Shown piece after piece: positions 1 to 8,660 of a DNA stretch of 64,000 nucleotides (within the stretch, counting starts at the first letter, position 1; every line of letters begins with the position of its first letter). Source of the DNA: an uncultured Rothia sp. (GTDB lineage Bacteria; Actinomycetota; Actinomycetes; Actinomycetales; Micrococcaceae). The translations under genes and the position numbers were made by a program. The stretch spans positions 62,001 through 126,000 of the forward strand of contig CAMIIO010000004.1 of the NCBI GenBank assembly GCA_946221065.1, given 5' to 3'. A model generated the notes under the pieces. That model saw only the letters and a list, made by a program, of their open reading frames with translations. It searched no databases and had not been told where the DNA came from.

Positions 1-402
1 TCCGATGGCAGCCAAAACGTAAGCTGCGCCAGCATGGCTGAGGGTGGGTAGCTGAAGCACGGGAATTGAACCGTAGAGGTTATTCACCAAGATGAAGAAG
101 AAAGAAGTGAAAAGTAGCGGCACAAACGGCTTGAAGTGATGCGCACCAATCAAATCTTTACCCAGTGAATTACGGACGAAACCGTAACCCATTTCGGCAA
201 CGAACTGATTCTTTCCGGGCACCATTGCACGCTTGCGTCCTGCCCAGAGGAAATAACCGGCAACGATAACAACAGACAGCAACACAAGCAACATTTGCTT
301 ACTGAAGCCGAAGGAACCAATGGTGAAAATATCGGGGAGATGCATCTCTTCAACCGTTGGTGGAACGTATCCGGCCGCAGTTACAAGCCCGTTTTCGATC
401 AA
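1..402 (-). CDS. atpB: ATP synthase F0 subunit a (partial, N-terminal 134 residues)
   Basis: Subunit a of the membrane-embedded F0 sector, which forms the proton half-channels next to the c-ring. Only the N-terminal part is present; the gene runs off the left edge. The reading frame from a TTG at 402 gives LIENGLVTAAGYVPPTVEEM, then a first hydrophobic segment (QMLLVLLSVVIVAGYFLW), the conserved stretch beginning RAMVPGKNQFVAEMGYGFVR, and a second hydrophobic segment (FVPLLFTSFFFILVNNLYGS). These are characteristic of bacterial subunit a. TTG was chosen because an AGAAAGGA ribosome-binding site lies six bases before it and no ATG or GTG is better placed. It follows two AtpI-like genes on the same strand, so it should head the structural part of the atp operon (atpBEFHAGDC expected to the left). 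Confidence 0.9.
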   Translation of the reverse strand, partial: MIENGLVTAAGYVPPTVEEMHLPDIFTIGSFGFSKQMLLVLLSVVIVAGYFLWAGRKRAMVPGKNQFVAEMGYGFVRNSLGKDLIGAHHFKPFVPLLFTSFFFILVNNLYGSIPVLQLPTLSHAGAAYVLAAIG

Positions 403-487
403 GGCAAGTCCTTTCTTGCTACTTGTATATGACTGCCGTAACAGCCCAATTCATCAAGTCTGTGTGTTAGGTGTGCAGATGAAAATT

Positions 488-748
488 CTAGGATTTGTGT
501 TGCTCTCGCATGTGGTGGTACACCAGGTAAAAACCGCCGAGAGCCCCAATCAAAGCTCCCGCCCATACAATCCAGGATGTTCCAAACAAATGATCTAGTC
601 CAAAGCCTACCAAACTCCAGAATGCAATACCGATTATGACATAGAGTACAGTCATGACCGCACCAGATAATCCTCCGGCAGACACAAGATCACCAGCAGA
701 ACGCAACTCTTTGTTGCCATCCCACCACTTTGTCTTGTCCTGCTTCAA
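488..748 (-). CDS. AtpI/AtpZ-like small membrane protein of the atp operon
   Basis: An 86-residue protein with a charged N-terminus (MKQDKTKWWDG) and two hydrophobic segments, around residues 30-52 and 58-78. This size and topology fit the AtpZ/AtpI-like proteins encoded ahead of ATP synthase in many bacteria, where they are thought to help c-ring assembly or ion uptake. It sits 8 bases after the 137-residue membrane gene and about 85 bases before atpB, all on the minus strand. The family call is from topology and position; no catalytic motif can be used, so the exact role is unproven. Confidence 0.7.
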   Translation of the reverse strand: MKQDKTKWWDGNKELRSAGDLVSAGGLSGAVMTVLYVIIGIAFWSLVGFGLDHLFGTSWIVWAGALIGALGGFYLVYHHMREQHKS

Positions 749-756
749 GGATTCCC

Positions 757-1170
757 CTAGCGTTGCTTCAAATTTTCATCAAACGTATCAAAATAAAGTA
801 TGCGCAGATGCATAATGGTCCACATGCTCCCCGCCAGCCAGGTACTCACTACCAAGATAGCTGAAATGAGCATCCACCCGTTCAGAATGTCTCTGGGCAA
901 TGGAACGAACAAGAGCACACACATGCCCAGCATGACTTTTATTACATAGGTTGCCACAAGCGCGCGCGCAATATCTGCCATGGAGTTACGCTCTGCTCGT
1001 GCTGCCACCCATACATCAATGCTGAACCAAGCATGAACAACAAGCCCTGCAATCGCAAAAGCTATCGCCGCTGATTGTCCGTGAACAACCACTCCAATAA
1101 TAGTACCTATGAAGAGCACGGGGAAACAAAGTTTTGACACAAAACGGGAGATATTTTTCCAGGGAGTCAA
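757..1170 (-). CDS. AtpI-like four-helix membrane protein
   Basis: A 137-residue protein that appears to have four transmembrane segments (roughly residues 13-30, 32-52, 70-92 and 98-120) joined by short loops, with a charged C-terminus (FDTFDENLKQR). Size, topology and position just before atpB match ATP synthase protein I, an accessory factor for c-ring assembly. It starts 14 bases after the WecA-like gene ends and is followed closely by the smaller AtpI/AtpZ-like gene, so the glycan genes and the atp genes are probably co-transcribed. Sequence conservation in this family is low, so the name rests mainly on context. Confidence 0.65.
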   Translation of the reverse strand: MTPWKNISRFVSKLCFPVLFIGTIIGVVVHGQSAAIAFAIAGLVVHAWFSIDVWVAARAERNSMADIARALVATYVIKVMLGMCVLLFVPLPRDILNGWMLISAILVVSTWLAGSMWTIMHLRILYFDTFDENLKQR

Positions 1171-1184
1171 AGTTGGCTACATGC

Positions 1185-2213
1185 TCATTTCCGCTTGCCA
1201 GAGACAGAAGCCAGAACATACGGTAAAGAAAGATAAAGACCGATCAGAGCTATAACCAGTAGCCCGGCCCCTAGAGCATTTTGAGTCTCATAAGGTAGCG
1301 CAATAATAGCGATACAAGAAATAAGTACGCTAGTTACTGTTACCACTACGGCACTCGTGAGATGTGAAAATCCCACATCGGTGAGTTGCTGATAAACGTG
1401 ACTTCGATGCGGTTTGTACCATTGCTCACCACGCACAATTCTTCGCAAAAGGGTAAATCCGGTATCTGCCAGGTACACCAAAACCGGGGTCAAAATATAC
1501 TCCACATAGATCCCCGAGAGAAAAGCCCCCACAGCCATAGAAGCCAAAGCTCCGCCCAGAAAGTAGGAGCCTGCGTCGCCCAGAAAAACGTTCCGCCCGG
1601 TCCGCACATTCCAGGGTAAAAATGCCAGATAAGCAGCTGCCACGCATACACCACCAACCGCTAACCAGGGCATCTCGTTCACCCAACCGGCATAGGAATA
1701 AAACCCTCCAACAACCAATCCGTGCATTCCAGAGATGCCGTTAATACCGTCCATAAAATTCACCACGTTGATATATGCGGCAATCGCAAAGATCCCCAGG
1801 GGAATCCACCACAAGGACGTATGAAGACTCAAAGTGATGCTAATAGTCACCACAATGCCAATGGCTAATTGCGCAACAAACCGTTTTTTGATTGAAACAC
1901 CGCGGTAGTCTTCCATCCACCCCAATGCGCCAGAAGCACCCATCCCAAAAAATACTGCGAGCGCGATGGAACGGTCAGTAGGAATCAAACCGCTCAGTAA
2001 AGCCACAACATATCCCAACAGTGCTGCTATAGCTGTGGCGAGTCCCATTCCCCGATAGACCGGCTGCACGTGTGATGAGCGAGCAGTAGGAATATCTACC
2101 AGATTCCACCGATGCAACAGAGGGCGTACAAAAAACGGCACAATAAGCCCTGCCACCCCAGCAATACAGGCAGGGATAATCATCGTCTCCCAGTTCACCA
2201 AATCATGCATCAT
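1185..2213 (-). CDS. WecA/MraY-family undecaprenyl-phosphate sugar-1-phosphate transferase
   Basis: A polytopic membrane enzyme of glycosyltransferase family 4. These enzymes move a sugar-1-phosphate, usually GlcNAc-1-P, from a UDP-sugar to undecaprenyl phosphate on the inner face of the membrane and so start synthesis of a cell-envelope polymer. Family signatures are visible: NVVNFMDGINGISG (the catalytic aspartate region), FLGDAGSYFLGG, and a HRSHVYQQL stretch matching the HxxH loop near the C-terminus. About ten hydrophobic helices span its 342 residues. Its ATG overlaps the stop of the upstream CapD-like gene (ATGA), showing tight coupling. In many actinobacteria a wecA/rfe gene lies between sua5 and atpB, so this is probably the orthologous position. 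Donor and acceptor specificity cannot be read from sequence. Confidence 0.88.
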   Translation of the reverse strand: MMHDLVNWETMIIPACIAGVAGLIVPFFVRPLLHRWNLVDIPTARSSHVQPVYRGMGLATAIAALLGYVVALLSGLIPTDRSIALAVFFGMGASGALGWMEDYRGVSIKKRFVAQLAIGIVVTISITLSLHTSLWWIPLGIFAIAAYINVVNFMDGINGISGMHGLVVGGFYSYAGWVNEMPWLAVGGVCVAAAYLAFLPWNVRTGRNVFLGDAGSYFLGGALASMAVGAFLSGIYVEYILTPVLVYLADTGFTLLRRIVRGEQWYKPHRSHVYQQLTDVGFSHLTSAVVVTVTSVLISCIAIIALPYETQNALGAGLLVIALIGLYLSLPYVLASVSGKRK

Positions 2214-4060
2214 TGTTGCCCTCGATGCTCTACTCGGCTGTAGCCTCGGTGAATTAAATAATTCTGGTGCCAGGTGGCGTAATTAAGTTCTGCAGGGTTC
2301 AGCGGAGGAGCCTGAGCGTGGGAAATATAAGGATTCTTCTCGCTTTTCTGCATTTTTTCATCCTTGCCAAACAGAACTTCTTCGAGCTTCTCTCCCGGCC
2401 GCATCTGAGTGATTTCGATATCTACATCGTAGCGTTCGTAAAGTCTCCGGAGGTTTTCGGCAATATCGTAGATTTTTACGGGTTTACCCATGTCTAACAC
2501 CAGTACGTCTCCGGAGCGTCCGATAGCACCGGCTAACATCACGAGCAAACAAGCATCGGGTATGAGCATAAAAAATCGTGTGACATCTCGATGGGTAACC
2601 GTTATTGGTCCACCGTCTTTAATCTGCTGAGTGAAGATAGGTTTCACAGAACCGCGAGATCCAAACACGTTACCAAATCGTACGGAGACATACCGTTTTC
2701 CGGTTTGTTGCCCGTACCAGCTGGTCAGTTTCTCTGCGGCACGCTTGGATTGGCCTAGTGCAGTGGTAGGGTCTGCGGCTTTATCTGTTGAGACATTCAC
2801 GAAAACTTCAACATCAACATCAGCTGCAGCTTGAAGAACATTGCGTGTACCTAGCGTATTCGTCTTCCATGCCTCTTTAGGGTACGCCTCCAAGGCAGAG
2901 ACGTGCTTCAGAGCGGCAGCGTGAAAGACCACTTCCGGACGACGTTCTTCAAATACCGCGGTAATGGCTTCTACATCGCGAATATCTGCCAAAATCACGC
3001 AATTATCGTCTAAGGCAGTACTACCCATTAACGAATATTTGCTCTCCATGAGTAGAGTCTCATCATGATCCAAGAGCATCAGCTCTGCTGGCTGAAATTT
3101 AATGATTTGTCGGCACAGCTCCGAACCAATCGAGCCTCCAGCTCCGGTAACTAAAACACGTTTTCCGGCTAGATAGCCGCTGAGGTCGCCGTCGTCGATG
3201 GCGTAATCAATTTTGCCGCGAACCCCTTCAATAATCATACGGTTGGCGTCTTCTGGCTCCGCATCGGATGCTCCAGTGAGTTCCGAAATCATACCCGTTA
3301 TTTTATGAACCTCAACGTCAAGTTCACGCATTTTTAGAGCTAGACGCTCATAAGATTTCTCGTGTGGGTCGCTCATTGCGTAAAACACTTTGCGCACGCC
3401 AAGGCGTTGCACTAAAGAAGGTACGTCGCTTCCGCGACCAAGCACTGAGACGGAATGGATCCGGGCATTGCGCAGAGCCGGGTCATCATCAACAATGCCC
3501 ACCGGATAGTATTGGCTTTGCGGATCAGACATCAATGAGGCCACCAGGGAGCGCCCCACGAAACCGCCACCGTACACTAAGACTGGCTCGCTCTTTTCTG
3601 AATCTGGACGATTCGTTAAATCCTCTACCATGCGCTTGGCATAACGCATAATCATCATGGCCATGATGGCAAAGGGGAAAGCGATAATCACCACAGAACG
3701 AGGTACTTCAATATGCCATGCAAAAAGTAATAGGGCGGCCTGAATAATCACCATATCCGCAAGAACTACCGGATACAGAATCTTTCCCTCAGCAAAGCTC
3801 CCGTACGAGTACCTGCCGCGGTACAGTCCCAGAGCAAACCCTAAGCCCAGTTGGAGAAGGACTGCTAGGACAGCCACAATGGTAAAACCTGTGGGGTTAA
3901 TTAGTGAGACGTCGCCATAGCGCAAAATAAAGCTAATGGGTAAGGCGATGAGCCAGGCAAGGGCATCCAGAGCCATCTGCACATAGCGCCACCACACTTT
4001 ACGTTCGGCTACCGCATACCTACTTACCACGGGGACAGGTTGAGTTGAGAGTTGCGTCAT
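2210..4060 (-). CDS. CapD/WbpM-type membrane nucleotide-sugar 4,6-dehydratase/epimerase
   Basis: A 616-residue protein of the long FlaA1/CapD/WbpM class, which converts UDP-GlcNAc-type sugars into deoxy or amino-sugar precursors for surface polysaccharide. The N-terminal 140 residues hold about four transmembrane helices. A first Rossmann-like fold follows (VLVYGGGFVGRSLVASL, about residue 160), then the catalytic SDR domain with the NAD motif VLVTGAGGSIGSELCRQI (about residue 304). The catalytic loop reads STDKAADP, matching the S/T-x-D-K form used by this subfamily in place of YxxxK. The start codon overlaps the glycosyltransferase stop by one base (TAATG), and the end overlaps the WecA-like start, so the three genes form one operon. 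The exact sugar product is unknown. Confidence 0.88.
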   Translation of the reverse strand: MTQLSTQPVPVVSRYAVAERKVWWRYVQMALDALAWLIALPISFILRYGDVSLINPTGFTIVAVLAVLLQLGLGFALGLYRGRYSYGSFAEGKILYPVVLADMVIIQAALLLFAWHIEVPRSVVIIAFPFAIMAMMIMRYAKRMVEDLTNRPDSEKSEPVLVYGGGFVGRSLVASLMSDPQSQYYPVGIVDDDPALRNARIHSVSVLGRGSDVPSLVQRLGVRKVFYAMSDPHEKSYERLALKMRELDVEVHKITGMISELTGASDAEPEDANRMIIEGVRGKIDYAIDDGDLSGYLAGKRVLVTGAGGSIGSELCRQIIKFQPAELMLLDHDETLLMESKYSLMGSTALDDNCVILADIRDVEAITAVFEERRPEVVFHAAALKHVSALEAYPKEAWKTNTLGTRNVLQAAADVDVEVFVNVSTDKAADPTTALGQSKRAAEKLTSWYGQQTGKRYVSVRFGNVFGSRGSVKPIFTQQIKDGGPITVTHRDVTRFFMLIPDACLLVMLAGAIGRSGDVLVLDMGKPVKIYDIAENLRRLYERYDVDIEITQMRPGEKLEEVLFGKDEKMQKSEKNPYISHAQAPPLNPAELNYATWHQNYLIHRGYSRVEHRGQQ

Positions 4061-5973
4061 TAACCTTCCTCCTCCGCACCGGGATAAAAAATAGCTGTTG
4101 AGCCGCGACCAATAAATGTTCTAAACATTTTTTGTCGCCCTCGCTCGGGAATAAAACGGTATACCCCACGCACTACTACGTTGCAGAGCACTTGAGCCTT
4201 ATTAATCATCTCTGCATTATAGAGAGTCCGTTGCACCTCAAGGTCTTCTTTAAAAGCATGTAACCCACCACGCTTTGTATAAGCACCGGCTCCAGCCCGG
4301 TACTTCACTAACGGTTCAGTGAGATTCTGTAGAGAATACCCGGTCTTCGCTACGCGCGACCAGAGCCAGTAATCTTCGGCGCCGGGAACTTGTTCATACC
4401 CGCCCACATTTTCAATAACGCTTTTTCGAAAAACCACGGTGGGATGGAACATTGGATTGCGGTGTGCCAATGCTTTTGCCAACTCTTCTGAACCGCTCAG
4501 TGCCTGGCGCGTGCATTCCGTAGAAATACCATCTTCGCTCACTTCCAGCATAGAGGTGCCACAAACAGCCCAAGCGGAACCGGTGATAGCTGGAATCTGC
4601 ACGGCAAAGCGCTCCGGCAAGGAAATATCATCCGCATCGGCACGAGCCACCAGCTCATAGCGGCATTCACGGAGTCCCGCATTCAGCGCTTGAGCCAAAC
4701 CACGATTACTCTCTAACCGCACAACTTTTAACTCCGGTAGATCGGTATTGTCTGCGCAACGACGTCGCCACTGCTCAACCACCTCATCAAGTTCTGCGGT
4801 TAACGGCCCGTCGGCAACCAGTACCGTTTCGGTAGGTCGAAGGGTCTGTTCAACGATATTAGAGGACAGTGCCTGGTCAAGATACTCTGGCTGATCTTGA
4901 GCATATGTGCAAAGCAACAGAGAAAAAGGCGGTAGCGACTGCCCCGAATCATCTTCCCGGTTTACAGAAATAGCAGGTAGCTCCTGCTCCGCCTGGCGCG
5001 GCAGCTCCAGCTCATAGATCCCCCGAAAGACCTGCTCATTAGAACGGAAGGGATGAAGGGCATCCCGAATCCCCCGAATGAGGTACCCGCTAGTGGTACG
5101 CCGATCATCCGTGCGTACCATGGTAGACAGCCACAGACGAAGGCTGGAACCACCATATAAAAATTTTTCTAACGGGGTGAGCGTGCGACGTCTGCCAAAG
5201 AGCCAGAGCTTATTACGGACGTCGTTATAGAACCGAGGCCCCGGATTAAAATTAGTATTACCCGCAGTTTTTGTATGATGAATCACCACAGAAGACTCAG
5301 TAAAAATAGCATCCCTGTGTAAAGCAAGGCGAGTAGAGTACTCAAAATCATCATTCCAGATGAAGAAATCAGCCAGTGGTAGCCCTACCCGACGCATCAC
5401 GCGAGCATCCATAAGTAAAGAAACAAACGACGCCGATCGGATGGGACGCGCACCAACGGCCTCTGCCCGAATAAACTCTTCTCGGCGAGCACCAAACTTG
5501 GTTCGAGGCGTATTCATGGGATGCTCAGACCCATCTTTCCACACCACTTTTGAAGCAACCATAACCGGCTGAGTACCGTTCTTGCCGGGATAGTCTCGCC
5601 AGGCTCGCACGCTTTCAGACAGAGAGTTGGCGGTGGGTTCGGTATCATCGTCCATAACCCACACCAAATCCGCTCGATGGCGTGCTAAAGCGCGATCAAT
5701 CCCCACAGTAAAACCACCTGCACCACCAAGATTCTGGCTTAAACGCACTATATCTAACGGAACAGGATACTCTAAGGAGTCCAAATATTGGCCAGTACCA
5801 TCTGTAGAGGCATTATCTACCACAATCACAGAATCTGGCATAAGCTCTCCTCCGGCAATTCCGGAAAGAGTCAACGGGAGTAAATCTCTGCGGTTGTACG
5901 TTACAACAACGGCAACAACACGTGGAGAAGCTAATAACTCCACCTCAGAAGATAAAGGGTGTGGGATAGCCAT
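4060..5973 (-). CDS. Tandem family-2 glycosyltransferase (two GT-A domains in one chain)
   Basis: A 637-residue protein carrying two separate GT2 domains. The first (about residues 15-310) begins VVAVVVTYNRRDLLPLTL, has the metal-binding MDDDTE motif near residue 106, and contains DFFIWNDDFEYSTRL, which recalls GlfT1-type galactofuranosyl or rhamnosyl transferases. The second (about residues 345-600) begins FSLLLCTYAQDQPEYL, has ARADADD near residue 444 and GAEDYWLWSRVAKTGY, typical of AmsE/WbbL-like transferases. The ATG at 5973 is preferred over an upstream in-frame ATG at 6120, because the extra 49 residues resemble no glycosyltransferase and the domain starts soon after 5973. It leads the CapD-WecA operon. 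The fusion suggests two successive sugars added by one protein; neither donor is known. Confidence 0.85.
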   Translation of the reverse strand: MAIPHPLSSEVELLASPRVVAVVVTYNRRDLLPLTLSGIAGGELMPDSVIVVDNASTDGTGQYLDSLEYPVPLDIVRLSQNLGGAGGFTVGIDRALARHRADLVWVMDDDTEPTANSLSESVRAWRDYPGKNGTQPVMVASKVVWKDGSEHPMNTPRTKFGARREEFIRAEAVGARPIRSASFVSLLMDARVMRRVGLPLADFFIWNDDFEYSTRLALHRDAIFTESSVVIHHTKTAGNTNFNPGPRFYNDVRNKLWLFGRRRTLTPLEKFLYGGSSLRLWLSTMVRTDDRRTTSGYLIRGIRDALHPFRSNEQVFRGIYELELPRQAEQELPAISVNREDDSGQSLPPFSLLLCTYAQDQPEYLDQALSSNIVEQTLRPTETVLVADGPLTAELDEVVEQWRRRCADNTDLPELKVVRLESNRGLAQALNAGLRECRYELVARADADDISLPERFAVQIPAITGSAWAVCGTSMLEVSEDGISTECTRQALSGSEELAKALAHRNPMFHPTVVFRKSVIENVGGYEQVPGAEDYWLWSRVAKTGYSLQNLTEPLVKYRAGAGAYTKRGGLHAFKEDLEVQRTLYNAEMINKAQVLCNVVVRGVYRFIPERGRQKMFRTFIGRGSTAIFYPGAEEEG

Positions 5974-6309
5974 CAAAGCCAGAACACTTTCTTTCGCAGG
6001 ATGCACAATGCCACAGAATATCGGACAATAGTAGATGAGGACCGAATAAGGATTCATCAGCGAACATGTGACTGTTGCTAGTTTACTGAATAGCGGAAGA
6101 GTGTTCATCTTAAGGCGCAAGATAACTCAAAAAAGTATGCTGTGTTTATCGCCAGAAACCTCAAAGAATTATGCGAAAGTTGTTGTAGTAGCAACGCACA
6201 ACCCGCCACAGCCTTCGCGTACTCTTATAGAGACTTCTTCCTCTTCAATCCCCCCACCTACCCACCCTTACATCTCACAGTAACTCGCCACCGAAGAAAG
6301 GTTAATAGA
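5974..6309. other. Intergenic region between divergent glycan genes
   Basis: About 336 bases separate the start of the tandem glycosyltransferase (minus) from the start of the epimerase (plus), so promoters for both should lie here. The plus-strand gene has a clear ribosome-binding site (AAGAAAGG, 6297-6302 region). I could not pick out a convincing -35/-10 pair, RNA gene or strong hairpin. Both neighbouring genes have longer open frames reaching into this stretch, but those extensions have no family resemblance. Confidence 0.4.
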
Positions 6310-7350
6310 ATGTCTGCTTCTGCTTGGAAAGTCATCGGAGCCAGTGGATTTGTAGGATCGGCAGTTCTGACCCGCCTTCGAGCCCTGAACATCGACGCCG
6401 ACCCTATCGAGGCACCTCGACTCCTCACCAAACAAACCACCGCTAGAGGAGTTATTGAAGAAGCTCGAAAACTTGAAGGAATCATCGACTCACTCGCCGA
6501 TTCCTTTGCCGGAGCCGACATCGTCATCAATGCCTCAGGTATTGCCGCACCCAATTTACAAGAGTTGCCGCCGCTCATGGGTGCCAATGCCCTGCTTCCA
6601 GCCATTATTGCCATTGCGGCACAGCGCACCGGCGTTCGCAGAGTCATCCATCTTTCATCAGCTGCGGTTCAGGGAAGCCAAAAAACCATCACCGACTCCC
6701 GTCAGACTCACCCTTTCTCTGCCTACTCTTTTTCAAAAGCCACGGGTGAAGAAGTCCTCCTTACTATTGGCAGCTACCTGCGAGATAGCGCGGCAGCAGG
6801 TAAGGCTCCGGGGGCAAGCTCTAGCCAGGTAGCTGCGTATCACGCGGTAGAACTCTGTATTCTCCGGGCAACCTCCGTTCAAGGAGCAGGAAGAAGAACA
6901 ACCGCCGCATTCGCCAAAATTGCTTCCTCCCCCTTAGCTTCAGTAGCAGGTAAGGGACACCACCCCTCCCCCGTATCCTCTAGCTACGCTCTGGCAGATT
7001 TTGTGGCACGGCTGGGTCAATTTGACGGACAGCTTCCCGAGATTGTTGTACAGCCCTGGGAAGAAACCACCTGCGAGTCGGTGCTCATTGATGCAGGACG
7101 ACGACGCCCGCTGCACCTCCCCAAGCCCTTGTGCGCATTAGCTATCAAAGCTGGGTATGCTATCTCCGAAGCGCTCAATGATCGTTTTCAAGGAACCGTT
7201 CGTAGAGTAGAAGTCATGTGGTTTGGTCAAGAAATCGACGATTCCTGGGCTCGTTCTCATCGACTCGTACCGGAACCGCGTATCTCCGAAGTTCTAAGGA
7301 ACGCGCACCGTAGTCTCGGCAAAGCATCGGATCAAAAATTTAACCTCTAA
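6310..7350 (+). CDS. NAD(P)-dependent epimerase/dehydratase (extended SDR family)
   Basis: A 346-residue extended short-chain dehydrogenase/reductase. The Rossmann motif is VIGASGFVGSAVLTRL at the N-terminus, the catalytic serine stretch is HLSSAAVQG, and the active-site YxxxK reads YSFSK. Such enzymes act on nucleotide sugars (GalE, RmlD-like) or related substrates. The start at 6310 was chosen because an AAGAAAGG ribosome-binding site lies just upstream and the Rossmann fold begins 7 residues in; a longer open frame from 6142 adds a tail with no SDR features. It is divergent from the glycan operon on its left and convergent with sua5 on its right. A role in surface glycan synthesis is inferred from position only. 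Confidence 0.8.
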   Translation: MSASAWKVIGASGFVGSAVLTRLRALNIDADPIEAPRLLTKQTTARGVIEEARKLEGIIDSLADSFAGADIVINASGIAAPNLQELPPLMGANALLPAIIAIAAQRTGVRRVIHLSSAAVQGSQKTITDSRQTHPFSAYSFSKATGEEVLLTIGSYLRDSAAAGKAPGASSSQVAAYHAVELCILRATSVQGAGRRTTAAFAKIASSPLASVAGKGHHPSPVSSSYALADFVARLGQFDGQLPEIVVQPWEETTCESVLIDAGRRRPLHLPKPLCALAIKAGYAISEALNDRFQGTVRRVEVMWFGQEIDDSWARSHRLVPEPRISEVLRNAHRSLGKASDQKFNL

Positions 7351-7383
7351 CTCCACGGCATTCGCTTCGTGTAACACAATGAC

Positions 7384-7412
7384 GGGGCACACTGTGAGAT
7401 ACGGTGTGCCCC
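7384..7412. terminator. Hairpin between convergent genes
   Basis: GGGGCACAC and GTGTGCCCC form a 9-bp stem around an 11-base loop, 33 bases after the epimerase and 21 bases after the sua5 stop on the other strand. There is no long T run on either side, so it may be a bidirectional but weak terminator. Confidence 0.55.
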
Positions 7413-7433
7413 ATCATATGTTCTTAAACTAAC

Positions 7434-8573
7434 CTACTCGGCCGTCTTCTCACGCTCATGCTCAACGCCGTCAGTAGCCTGATGCTTAGGCTCATAACCA
7501 TTGACAACAGAATCTGCGGGAGTAAAAGTTTCTGCCGCGATTTGCACAGAATCTTCGGCGGTAGCCTCAGAGTTCTTCTGCACCGCTTCACCAAAAACGA
7601 CGGCGCGCGCGTCGCTGGTAGAAAGCGGTTGAGTCGTAGCCTGTTTCCGCGCAATTTCATGACGGTAGCGTTCCTTGGTGCGCATCTGATCTACGCCCGC
7701 AGGAGACTGGGCGGCGGCTAACAATGAAGCATTTAAACTTCCCTGCTGGGCAGCTGCAGCTCGTGGTCCATCGCCCAGACCTACCGGAGCAGATAAAGGA
7801 GGTTCAGAAGAAACGGCAGGAGTTGCCACCACAGAATCGGCTACTCTGCGATCTTCAGCGCGAGCCAGCGTTGATTCACGATTCAGCTGTTCAATTTCTG
7901 CTTTAGTCATAATTTCTGGCACAACTTCGCGAAGCTGTTCCACAGAAATCGCGCCTTCACGCACCACGACCAAACGGTCAGAGGTGCAATCGACGATGGT
8001 TGAGGGTAGAGCCTCCACCGGGTGAGCCTCATCGTGCTGTAGCGGGCGCACGCCGTCATCAATAATCGCCTCAACCGAAGTGCCCAGCTGCGCCACCGCC
8101 TCTTCGGCGCTGGTGGCTGCGGGTTGACCCGTCTTATTGGCAGAAGAAACCGCCAAAGGACCCGTCTGGCGAAGCAAATCAATAGCGAATTGGTCATTAG
8201 GCACACGCAACGCAACCGTGCCCTGAGTCTCCCCCAAATCCCAATTCAGCGAAGGCTGCGAATACAGAATGAGGGTAAGAGCACCTGGCCAGAAGCGGCG
8301 AGCTAACGCCGTGGCACTCTCTGAAACCTCATCTGCTAAGCCCGGAAGCACAGCCTCATCAAAGATTAACACCGGCGGCGGCATGGTACGAGAACGCCCC
8401 TTAGCGGAGAGTAAAGCCTCCACAGCTTGTGGAGAAAACGCATCGGCGGCAATACCGTACACGGTGTCGGTAGGAATCACGATGGTTTTCTTATCGCGAA
8501 GAGCCGACTGTGCGGCGGTAATAGCCTCGGCTCGGTTCTCGGACGTATCTGTTGCATACACTATTGCGTTCAC
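7434..8573 (-). CDS. L-threonylcarbamoyladenylate synthase with long disordered C-terminal tail
   Basis: Sua5/YciO/YrdC-family enzyme that makes threonylcarbamoyl-AMP from threonine, bicarbonate and ATP, the first step of the universal t6A37 modification of ANN-decoding tRNAs. The catalytic domain fills about the first 210 residues, with TVYGIAADAF, LSAKGRSRTMP and SSANKTGQPAAT as nucleotide and substrate-binding motifs. After EVVPEIMTKAEIEQLNRE comes a tail of about 160 residues rich in Ala, Glu, Ser and Thr with no recognisable fold. A GTG start at 8573 (VNAIVYATD) is preferred, with GAGAGA upstream; the open frame extends to 8633. It follows prmC on the same strand, the usual actinobacterial order prfA-prmC-sua5. 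Confidence 0.88.
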   Translation of the reverse strand: MNAIVYATDTSENRAEAITAAQSALRDKKTIVIPTDTVYGIAADAFSPQAVEALLSAKGRSRTMPPPVLIFDEAVLPGLADEVSESATALARRFWPGALTLILYSQPSLNWDLGETQGTVALRVPNDQFAIDLLRQTGPLAVSSANKTGQPAATSAEEAVAQLGTSVEAIIDDGVRPLQHDEAHPVEALPSTIVDCTSDRLVVVREGAISVEQLREVVPEIMTKAEIEQLNRESTLARAEDRRVADSVVATPAVSSEPPLSAPVGLGDGPRAAAAQQGSLNASLLAAAQSPAGVDQMRTKERYRHEIARKQATTQPLSTSDARAVVFGEAVQKNSEATAEDSVQIAAETFTPADSVVNGYEPKHQATDGVEHEREKTAE

Positions 8574-8660
8574 AAGAAGTATTCTCTCATAGTAGGGGTA
8601 AAAGTCAGCGGTAAGCTCCCGACTGCCAGCCACAGGGTCTCATCCTCATGAAGCATCATG

